Shown piece by piece: positions 1 to 8,726 of a stretch of DNA of 64,000 bases. Within the stretch, counting starts at the first letter, position 1; the number at the start of each line of letters is the position of its first letter. The notes beneath the pieces were generated by a model. That model made no database searches, was not told the origin of the DNA, and saw only the letters and a program-made list of their open reading frames with translations. A program made the translations under genes and the position numbers. The stretch spans positions 525,777-589,776 of the forward strand of contig UESW01003900.1 of NCBI GenBank assembly GCA_900491605.1, given 5' to 3'. Origin of the DNA: Calamus simplicifolius. Its lineage: Eukaryota; Streptophyta; Magnoliopsida; Arecales; Arecaceae.

Positions 1-1328
1 TTTAGTTTCAGATTTTAATGAATCTATTTCTTGATTAATATTTTCTTTTTCTTTCCTAAGTTCTTCTTTTTCATTAGTTAATTTCTTAACTTCTAAAGCT
101 AATTCATTTTACTTTTAGCTAAACTAATGTTATCATTTTCACAGATTTAAATTTCTTTTTCAACAATTTAAAATCTATCATAAGTTCATTAAAAGCCTCA
201 AACATTTCATTAAAAGTAAAATCATTATTTGAGTCTTCAGAACTTACCTCATTGTCGCAGTCGTCGTCGTTGGCCATGAAGCAGATGTTGGCAACTTCCT
301 TTTGCTCTTCTTCTTCCGATGAAGAAGACTCATCAGACCATGTTGCCATGTATGCTTTCTTCTTTTTCTTGTAGGCCTTTTTCAGCAAAGGACAATCATA
401 TTTAAAGTGCCCTGGCTTTTTGCACTCATAACATATTAAGGGCTCTTTTTCTTTTTCTTTCTCCTTGTCCTTTTTCTTATCCTTATCTCCATCATTTCTT
501 GCTCCAAATTTCTTTTTATGGAATGGCCTCTTTCTCATAAATCTCCTGAATTTCTTGGCCAAGAGAGCAGTTTCATCATCATCTTCATCACTATCATCAC
601 TGCTGCTCTCTTCCACTTCTTTTGCAGCCTTTAGAGCAATGGTTTTCTTCCTTTTAGTTTCCTCCTCAATATGCTGCCTCATTGTCAATTCGTGGGTCAT
701 GAGAGATCCTAGAAGCTCCTCTAAGGGTAGTGCATTGAGGTCTTTGGCTTCTTGGATTGCTGTGACTTTTGCTTCCCACGATCTTGGCAATGACCTGAGT
801 ATTTTGCGAACAAGATCAGCATTAGTATAAACTTTTCCTAGACTTTTCAAACCATTCACAATATCGGTGAATCTAGTGAACATGCATGTGATGGTTTCAG
901 CTTGTTCCATTGTAAACAATTCATATTTATGAACCAAAATATTTATCTTTGATTCTTTTACTTGGTTTGTTCCTTCATGTGTAATTTCCAACCTATCCCA
1001 TATTTCTTTAGCGGAATTACAAGTAGAGATGCGGTTGAATTCATTTGAATCTAAGGAACAATATAAGATAATAATGGCTTTGGCATTAAGTTGAGCCATT
1101 CTCCTATCATTATCATTCCAATCCCTTTCGGGCTTTGGAACAATAGTGCCATCTATAAGGTGTGTGGGTGTACTAGGTCCATTTATAATTACTCCCCACA
1201 ATTCATAATCAGATGCTTGAATGAATATCCTCATTCTAGCTTTCCATATGAATAGTTGGTTCCATTAAAAGAGGAGGTCTATTCGTAGAATGACCTTCAG
1301 CAAAGCAAGAACCACTTTGTGTTGCCAT
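1..1328 (-). pseudogene. gag: gag of E1 (UBN2-type Copia Gag), broken
   Basis: Retrotransposon Gag, the capsid-like protein that packages element RNA. The likely start is the ATG at 1328-1326, in the same place and context as the E7 start. Two one-base losses relative to E7 within the first 35 codons throw the frame. From 1234 to 119 a 371-residue frame stays open, with the plant Copia Gag core, an acidic Ser/Asp tract and one CCHC zinc knuckle (CYECKKPGHFKYDC). Lys-rich stretches flank the knuckle. At about 119 the frame breaks again, while the coiled-coil-like C-terminal part can be followed to base 1. Identity is secure; function is lost in this copy unless the indels are sequencing errors. 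Confidence 0.85.
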
Positions 1329-1377
1329 AATGACCTTTAGCTCTTAATCGTGAGATCAAACTCTAAATGAGCACTAT

Positions 1378-1391
1378 GCTCTGATACCAAT
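1378..1391 (-). other. Primer-binding site of E1 (initiator tRNA-Met)
   Basis: On the minus strand this reads ATTGGTATCAGAGC directly after the LTR end. TGGTATCAGAGC is the usual plant Copia site for the 3' end of initiator tRNA-Met, and E7 has the same site. Confidence 0.9.
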
Positions 1392-3251
1392 TGTTGGCCC
1401 AGAAGGCAACCCAAGAGGGGGGGGGGGGGGGGGGGAATTGGGTTCTTAAAAATTTAAGTCCTTTTTAAAGTCAATAGATGTATTATCAATATATGCAAGA
1501 GAGATTAACTTAAAACAATATCCAAGCAATTAACAAAGATATAGAGTGAGAGAAAATGAACACGGCAAACACAAAAGTTTTATAGTGGTTCGGTGTATCC
1601 AACACCTACATCCACTCCCAAGGATCACTTGGGTCCACTATAATCACACCGATTACAGCTGAGTTGTTTTACAAGATCACAACTCTAACTTGTTGTTTTC
1701 ACCGGGATCACAATGAACCCAGCTGGTTTTGCGGGCTTACCAGCACAAAACCCTACACGTTGTTTGCGGGCTAACAATAAACCTAACTCGTTGTTTTCAC
1801 GGGATCACAACGAACCAGCTGGTTTTGCGGGCTTACCAGCACAAAACCCTACACGTTGTTTTGCGGGCTAACAACAAACCTAACTCGTTGTTTTCACGGG
1901 ATCACAACGAACCCAACACAAGCACTCCGGCTTGCAACGAGGTAAATCTACCTCCACTGATTCAATCCACTGATTGAACCAGTAACCAAGTGAAATCAAA
2001 GTATTTGTAACAATAATGCTCCTTCTTGAGCAGATATACAAATTTAAGAATAAATAAAAACTAGGGTTAGAAACGCCTGATGGTTTTTCGGATGATTGCA
2101 GCGATGGCTTTCTCCCTTTTCTCCTTGAAAAGTTGAATCGATGCCTCAGCAAGATTCCTCAATCGTTGAAAAGCTTTGGAGAATGTGTTGCCTCTTTTTG
2201 AACTTGGGAATGGCTGAAGATTTTGCACGTTGGATTGCTTTTTGCCTTCCTCTTGAGCTTTGAGAGTCGATTAATTGATGCACACGAATCTCTCTCTCAA
2301 ATGCAAAGATTGAATCTCTCCTTGAATCAAATGATTCTACAATACTCTCAGTTTTCCCTTTTTTTGATATTCAATAGGCTCTCTCTATTTTCTCTCTTTC
2401 TCTTCTATTTCTCTTTCTTTTCAATCTCTACTTTCTATTTGAATTTGGCTCTTCTATTTATAGATCCTGAAAGATATAGCCGTTAGACACAGTAAAATAT
2501 AGCCGTTGATTCAAATATTACCGTTGGTGCTGATGTGTCAACTCAAAAATTATCGCCCAGATTCCGTCGAGTCGGCTCGAGTACTGTGCGAGTCGGCTCG
2601 AACACGCGAATCCAAAAACGCACCAAAAAGTGAATCTTCAGGGGTCGACTCGCAAAAAGCTGGGAGTTGACTCTTGACTTTCAGGGGTCAACTCGCGAAA
2701 AGCTGGGAGTCGACTCGAGAGGCACTCAAAAATGAGTCTTTCTGCCGTCTGAGCGAGTCGACTCGAGTACTATGCGAGTCGGCTCGAGAAGGTTCAGGGG
2801 TCGACTCTTGAAAACTCAAGTATCGACTCGAGACAACATTAAAAATCAGATAATCATAGGAGTCGACTCGGAAACTCTCGAGTCGGCTCGAGACTGATAC
2901 AAAAATCAAAAACATTCTGATTTGCTTTGAAAATCATCCCAACCAATTTTAAAATATAAATATGACTTGAATAATGTTGATTTAACAGTAATGCTCAATT
3001 TCAAAACATTTTCATTAATTCATTGATCTTTAAATGAGTGGTATAGAAATCATTTTTGAATTCATAAGTATAGCTCACTGAAACATATATTCAATTGATT
3101 TAAAAAACTCATTACACATTAACAGTTCATAGTTTCCAATTTGAAATTGCTCATAGTAAGAATATTTCATTGATTGACTTAACATGTTCATAGCCTTTTA
3201 GAAAGTAAAGTAATGTCTTTTGGAAATCATCAAAATCAATAAGTTGGGGCA
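1392..3251 (-). repeat. 5' LTR of E1
   Basis: The inner end is TGTTGGCCC on the plus strand (GGGCCAACA on minus), as in E7 and E11. The outer end is recognised by similarity to the LTR starts of E7 and E11 (a TCATCAAAATCAAT segment at about 3227-3241), but the terminal bases are degraded. The LTR holds a run of 19 G at 1417-1435. Near 1720-1915 there is a duplicated segment rich in GCGGGCTTACCAGC. A cluster of GTCGACTCGAG and GTCGGCTCGAG boxes lies at 2560-2910, where a U3 region is expected. Confidence 0.8.
2454..2463 (-). promoter_or_regulatory. TATA box of the E1 LTR
   Basis: The minus strand reads CTATAAATAG, downstream of the palindromic box cluster and upstream of the R-U5 half of the LTR, where a Copia LTR promoter is expected. 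E7 and E11 have a CTATAAAAA box in the equivalent place. Confidence 0.6.
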
Positions 3252-3277
3252 ATTATGTTTCAATAATTTCTCAACAA

Positions 3278-4267
3278 AGGATTTGCGGCAACCATCTAGG
3301 AAGCCGATCCCTATGCCACAAGGTACTGCAGCAAGGCTATTATTGGCCAACCATGCAGAAGGATGCGGACGACCTAGTCCGAGCCTGCGACCCATGCCAG
3401 AGACATTCAAGCATCCAAAGGCTCCCCTCCGCTGAACTAGTTTCCATATCATCCGCCTGGCCTTTCGCCAAATGGGGGATGGACGTCCTCGGTCCATTCC
3501 CGCTTGCCACAGGACAGCAAAAATTTCTATTTGTCGCCATCGACTACTTCACCAAATGGGTCGAAGTGGAAGCGGTTGCACAAATTACCGAGGCACGGGC
3601 CAGAGACTTTGTGTGGAGATCCATCATCTGCCGATTCGGCCTCCCGCATACCATAATCACCGACAACGGTAAGCAGTTCAACAATTCTAAGTTTCACCAG
3701 TTCTGTGAGGAGCATGGAATCCGCCACCACCTCACTTCGGTCGAGCACCCACAAGCCAATGGAGCGGCCGAGGTGACCAACAGGTGGGCGGAGGAGCTGC
3801 ACCATGTCTTATGGGCCTACCGCACAACCCCAAGAATCTCGACAGGCAAAACCCCATTCCGAATGGCTTTCGGTACAGAGGCCGTTATCCCTGTGGAAGT
3901 CGGCCTCCCATCATTGCGGGTGGAAAGCTACTCAGAGAAAGCTAGCAATGAACAGCTCCGCACCAACCTCGACTTGGTGAAGGAAATTAGGGAGAAGGCC
4001 CGGATCAGAGTGGCTGCTTATCAACAAAGGGTGGCCCGTTACCATGCTTCTAGAGTCAAGGGGAAGGCCTTCCTACCTGGCGACCTTGTCCTCCGAAAGG
4101 CCTCTGTTTTCAAGCCGCTGGAACAAGGAAAGCTGGTGCCAAACTGGGAGGGCCCGTACCAAGTAGCGGAGATCATCGGACTGGGAACCTAGAAGCTACA
4201 AGATCTGGATGGGAAATCCATTCCCCGGACGTGGAATTCGGACAATCTCCGAAAATATTATCAATAG
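3278..4267 (+). pseudogene. pol: Integrase C-terminal part of E2 (Gypsy, Tat-like)
   Basis: The region encodes the end of the zinc-binding domain (CDPCQRH), the integrase core and the C-terminal domain that joins retrotransposon cDNA to the host genome. The frame can be followed from about 3278. Core Asp residues lie in KWGMDVLGPFP and IITDNGKQF, and the Glu region in HPQANGAAEVTNR. After that, VTNR runs directly into WAEELHHVLWAYRTT: about 15 residues normally present between these blocks are absent, so the core is internally deleted. A TAG at 4190-4192 stands where related proteins have Tyr. The same frame then continues in recognisable C-terminal integrase sequence to a natural-looking TAG at 4265-4267. 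No start is present because the 5' part is gone. Confidence 0.85.
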
Positions 4268-4435
4268 GGTACGTCCTCTCCAAATTTATTTCCATATTCC
4301 TCATTATATCTTCCTATTGGCACATTTTCCTCAATGCAAATCATTATGCACTACATCACCAAAAATTGCAAAAAGACACAGATGCTGCTTACCAATCCTT
4401 GGCACGACCGAGCTCCTTGTCTGGACAGGAATTCT

Positions 4436-5071
4436 CCGAACCTCGGCTGGGCCGAGCAACAAATTCTCCGAACCTTGGCAGGGCCAAGTAAAATATTCTC
4501 CGAACCTCGGCTGGGCCGAGCAACAAATTCTCTGAACCTTGGCAGGGCCAAGTAAAATATTCTCCGAACCACGGCTGGGCCGAGCAACAAATTCTCCGAA
4601 CCTTGGCAGGGCCAAGTAAAATATTCTTCGAACCTTGGCAGGGCCAAGTAAAATATTCTTTGAACCTCGGCTGGGCCGAGCAATAAATTCTTCGAACCTT
4701 GGCAGGGCCAAGTAAAATATTCTCCGAACCTCGGCTGGGCCGAGCAACAAATTCTCCGAACCTTGGCAGGGCCAAGTAAAATATTCTCCGAACCTCGGCT
4801 GGGCCGAGCAACAAATTCTCCGAACCTTGGCAGGGCCAAGTAAAATATTCTCCGAACCTCGGCTGGGCCGAGCAACAAATTCTCCGAACCTTGGCAGGGC
4901 CAAGTAAAATATTCTCCGAACCTCGGCTGGGCCGAGCAACAAATTTTTCGAACCTTGGCAGGGCCAAGTAAAACATCCTCCGAACCTTGGCTGGGCCAAG
5001 CGATGAATTCTCCAAACCTTGGCAGGGCCAAGTAAAATGTTCCCCGAACCTCAGCAAGGCTGAGTAAAAAT
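4436..5071. repeat. 32-bp hairpin array (64-bp dimer) in the E2 3' region
   Basis: About 20 monomers of 32 bp, mostly alternating two forms. One has the core CTCGGC-TGG-GCCGAG followed by CAACAAATTCT, the other CTTGGC-AGG-GCCAAG followed by TAAAATATTCT. The last monomer (5050-5064) has CTCAGC-AAG-GCTGAG. Each core is a perfect 6-bp inverted repeat with a 3-base loop. Several antisense frames stay open for 200-300 codons only because the unit contains few stops. Confidence 0.95.
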
Positions 5072-5565
5072 TTCTTCAGGTTAAGGCGCCGGCTGAAAGC
5101 CGAAGGGCGTAGGCCCCGATTAAGGCCGAGGGACTTCCAAATAGCCCCCGAAATTTCCGCCGGTTTAAAACGAAGCACGCTGAGCAAAAAATTGTTGACA
5201 CACAAAAGGAAGGGCCCCTTAAGCCCCGCGTAATCGGCCAAAAACCCCGAGCAGAGCCAGGGGATTCCCCTCTGTAGCTGAAAATCTTTGGGTAACGCCC
5301 CTATAACCCGTCGATCAAAGCGTCTATATCAGCGCATAAACCAACGGGGCCACACCCTAACTATTACGAGGATAGCATGATCAAGGCCAAAACTCTTAAA
5401 GAAGAGGATTACTCAAAATAAATCCATTTTTCATTCAGCAAGAAAAAGGGATTGCAAAAATGACAGAAAAAACATAAAAAGAAAGCAAAAAGAGGCCCTG
5501 GATCATGGATCGGAGTCGCTCCCCGAAGCCAACAGGTCTTCCTAGCGCTCCGTGAGGTCGGCCAC

Positions 5566-5805
5566 CTACTGACTAAGCGAGGCAATCTCCTCCCTTTGCC
5601 GGTTTACCATCCGGCGCAGGGCCTCCGCCTTCTTGGTCGTCACGTCCATGTACTCCTCTACGACCCTCACAAGCTGCTGATTACTCACGAGGGCCGATGC
5701 CAGGCCCAGTCCGTCGACAGTGACGGAGGTACGCCTCCTCTCTGAGTGAAGCAGGCCGTTGAGTGAGGTGCGCAGCTCACTAGATGATCGCCCCCGAGAG
5801 GCCAT
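5566..5805 (-). CDS. Small antisense gene of E2, unknown function
   Basis: A 79-residue protein starting MASRGRSSSELRTSLNG and ending in a charged, probably helical segment (VVEEYMDVTTKKAEALRRMV, then NRQREEIASLSQ). I chose the ATG at 5805 because its context, AACAATGGC, is a strong plant start and because it lies about 50 bases below a clear antisense TATA box. The in-frame ATG at 5856 overlaps that TATA box and is unlikely. The gene opposes pol and sits between two hairpin arrays. I recognise no family; a short coiled coil is the only structural suggestion. It may be a separate antisense gene or a distal part of the larger antisense system at 8727-11684. Against it: it is short and only one copy is in the window. 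Confidence 0.45.
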   Translation of the reverse strand: MASRGRSSSELRTSLNGLLHSERRRTSVTVDGLGLASALVSNQQLVRVVEEYMDVTTKKAEALRRMVNRQREEIASLSQ

Positions 5806-5855
5806 TGTTTCAGGACTTAAACCGAGGGATGGCTGAGACCGATACCCCTCGGTCA

Positions 5856-5863
5856 TATTTATA
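5856..5863 (-). promoter_or_regulatory. Antisense TATA box for the small E2 gene
   Basis: The minus strand reads GAGTATAAATATGACC. TATAAATA lies about 50 bases upstream of the ATG at 5805, a plausible plant promoter spacing with a short 5' UTR. Confidence 0.5.
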
Positions 5864-6268
5864 CTCGCTGGACAGGTATCTCAATCGGTCGCGCCATAGC
5901 CGCCGACCGTAAGAGCTTGCCACGTGTCGTCATTTCAATGCCTGTAGAATCCAAAGTGTCGCGCCCCATCCTGAGCGAGATCGGTAAGCGCGAGCAGACT
6001 GTTTGGGAATTCCCCCAAGCAAGACATTTTCCGATCTGCCGGCCCTCGCAATAAATGCCCTCAGCGCTTTCCCAAGCCTCCTAAAGCTGGCCTCTTTTTC
6101 GAGAAGCGCAGAGGGAAGAAGTCCAGCGTCTGGCCAATGGCTTGTCCCCTCAGGTAGGGTTACGTCATACCGCTCGTTCCGCCCAGATGCCCCCTCACCG
6201 AGCATCATAGAGATCTTACACTATGGCTCATAGTGGCAGTTAAGTCATTTCTCCGAGCCAAAAATTCT

Positions 6269-6612
6269 CCAAACCTCGGCTGGGCCGAGCTACAAGTTCT
6301 CCGAATCCCGGCTGGGCCGAGCGACAGTTTCTCCGAACCTTGGCGGGGCCAAGTAAAACATTCTCCAAACCTTGGCAGGGCCAAGTATAGCATTCTCCGA
6401 ACCTCGGCCGGGCCGAGTAACAAATTCTTCGAACCTCGGCAGGGCCAAGTAAAACATTCTCCGAACCTTGGCAGGGCCAAGTATAGCATTCTCCGAACCT
6501 CGGCGGGGCCGAGCAACAGTTTCTCCGAACCTTGGCGGGGCCAAGTGAAACATTCTTCGAATCTCGGCGAAGCCAAGCACAGATTTTCTGAACTTCGGCA
6601 AAGCCGACCTGC
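6269..6612. repeat. Second 32-bp hairpin array of E2
   Basis: About 11 monomers of the same family as 4436-5071, more divergent. Cores include CTCGGC-TGG-GCCGAG, CTCGGC-GGG-GCCGAG, CTTGGC-GGG-GCCAAG and CTTGGC-AGG-GCCAAG; a few have an unpaired base. Confidence 0.9.
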
Positions 6613-8240
6613 AAGGATGCGAGTTCCGATAAGGACGAAGCACAAAAACTCCAAGCTTCCGACCGAAATAGGGAGTGCATTTCTCCGAACAGTCCTTAGA
6701 CCGTCGCTTACGAGCCCTAGTTAGTTTGGATAGTGCGGGATCCTCATCTAAGGACGAGCGAGACGCCTTCGTATCCCACGAACGATAACAACAGCGAACT
6801 CGGCACAAAAAGATAAAGATTGAGAAACAAAATAGAACTCTCTTTATTTATTGCCAATCAAGATCAGTTACAAATGCCTTAGAGGTGTTACAAGAGCATT
6901 GAAATGCATAAAATAAAGAACAAGTACAAAACTCGGGCAACTGCTCCAAAGCAGACCTGGGCGAACGTGGTGCTCCGGCATCCGGCCACCGAACCAGTTA
7001 AGCCGCATCCAGTCAGCTCGCGCCGATAATAGTCGGGCGACAGGGACCAATAGTTGTGGCCAGCTTCCGACAATAATGATATCTCGGTGACCCAACCGAG
7101 ATATCAGGATGGCCATCCCAGACCATCCCTTCGAGGGACCCTCCGACGAGCAGGTAGGAAGCCAGCGAACCCTGGCGGTGGAGTGCTCTCCCAAATCGAG
7201 TATGCACCGCCCCCACCTCGCCATGGCTCAAGGACAAGGTGTCGGCGGGCGGCGCACTTTCATCCCCTCCCCATGTGGTGAAAGATTCCCCAGGCAGGCG
7301 AGCCCAGGAATCCAAATCAGGGGAGGAGGAGAAGTTCACGCAAGCCATGGGGAGCCCGCGTGCACTCCCTACCATGCGTCTCCGGAGGGGAACCACAAAG
7401 GTCACACTGGAAGAGTATGTGTGCGCTCTCTGTGTGACCTCTGTGCCCTCTATGTGCGCTCTCCATATGATCTCCGGGGCTCATCCCCTAGGGGCGAGCC
7501 ATCCTTCGGCAGCTCCTTCATCACCCCAACTATCTGGAGGCAAAGAGCTTACAAGAGAAAAGCTCAGTCCTCCCACTCGCAGCAACAGAAAAATGAGCAT
7601 GATGAGAGCTCTAGTGGAAAAGAAACTTTCGGGGATGGTTTAGCACTACCCCGCTTCCCTTTTTATAAAGCCAAAGATGAGCCGGGAGTAGTCACCAAGG
7701 CTATAAGCCCCGAGATTCAAACACCCGGGCCATACCTCCACATGGCCTCCCAGGATGAAAGCAGCGCCCTATTGCACGCCAAGCCCACCGCCTGAGTTAT
7801 GACGTATGCGGAAATTTCCTCTTGATCCCGAATCGTGATCATTAAATGCAGAGGATCATCCGCCAGCGTTACGGAAGCTGGCAGGTTCAGGAGGCCGTCC
7901 TACGAGAATAATGTCCTCCAATGGCAAACGACTGCATGCGCCGTACGTCAAAGCGGCCCACATGGGAAAAGAGTACCTTCCAAAAAGCTCTAAAGCATCT
8001 TTATGTTCCCCACAGCGCTGTATCATCAACTTTGGTGAAATAAAAACCAATTTGCTTGCAGAATGGCAGAGTGCTGGCAAAACTGCAAAAAGCACGAGAA
8101 CCGATCATCCGTTGATCACTCCCTGATGAAGTTGGTTGCTCGGGGAACCTGTGCGATAGAATCGAGCATCTCAAAGCAAGAATGAGCGCGAAGACTGCGC
8201 AAACTTTTCTTTCGCCCAACGGAAGATAAAGCGACCAACA
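6613..8240 (-). other. E2 spacer with a possible third antisense transcription unit
   Basis: No recognisable protein. On the minus strand a TATA-like CTTTATAAAAAGGG stands at 7658-7671 and two overlapping AATAAA signals at 6843-6852. Minus frames of 130 codons (7405-7013) and 118 codons (7224-6868) lie between them. This would make a compact unit of about 0.8 kb, but the start codon is unclear and the first ATG after the TATA (about 7604) opens only about 40 codons. A plus-strand frame of 228 codons (7109-7795) has no recognisable domain and I do not call it. Confidence 0.25.
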
Positions 8241-8428
8241 TTGCCCGTCGGCCCTAGCCGACCTATCTTGCCTGTCGGCCCTAGCCGACCTATCTTGCCT
8301 GTCGGCCCTAGCCGACCTATTTTTCCTATCGGCCCTAGCCGACCTATCTTGCTTGTCGGCCCTAGCCAACCTATTTTGCCCGTCGGCCCTAGCCGACCTA
8401 TTTCTGCCCGTCCTGCCCATCGACCTTA
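8241..8428. repeat. 27-bp hairpin array in E2
   Basis: Seven monomers of about 27 bp of the form TTGCCTGTCGGCCCTAGCCG followed by ACCTATC. The core is GTCGGC-CCTA-GCCGAC, a 6-bp stem with a 4-base loop. Some copies have one arm base changed (ATCGGC or GCCAAC). Confidence 0.9.
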
Positions 8429-8726
8429 ACCAACTAGTTTCATTTCTCAAGTTTAAATCAGACACAAGCCGAACCAGATCGTCTATCGGTTCGCCAGTCA
8501 GGGCTACTGCCCCGACTTGGGCCAAGCCAATGCATCCAAGCCTATGCATCTCCTTGACCCCAAAACAAAGATGACCTGAAAACGCCGATGGGCCGTAAGT
8601 CGATTGCGATTGAAGCAAAATTTGGAGCAAAGAACTATCCAAAGAGAAACATTCAAATAGAAACGGAAAGTTCATTCATCGGGAGATATCAACCAATTTT
8701 TAGAAAGCAAAACATAAAGATGGCTC

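Larger units (their letters stand above)
1..3251 (-). mobile_element. E1: Sirevirus-like Copia element, 5' part, cut by the window edge
   Basis: Reading on the minus strand from 3251 down, the order is 5' LTR, initiator-Met primer-binding site, gag. The protein and the site closely match the complete element E7, but the LTR is longer and of a different subfamily. Protease and pol would lie beyond position 1. The outer LTR end at about 3245-3251 is eroded: the expected terminal TGTTGA is not clean and a Gypsy integrase begins about 25 bases on, so no target duplication can be shown. Confidence 0.85.

Noticed and set aside
465..830. 121-codon plus frame opposite E1 gag
   Set aside because: Mirror of the acidic and Lys-rich Gag codons; the real protein is on the minus strand.
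4331..5241. Antisense frames of 222-296 codons over the 32-bp array
   Set aside because: They are open in all three frames because the repeat unit has few stop words; the sequence is a simple rotation of the same peptide and has no domain.
7109..7795. 228-codon plus frame in E2
   Set aside because: No domain; overlaps an alternative plus frame and opposing minus frames; the TATA and AATAAA signals present point to the other strand.
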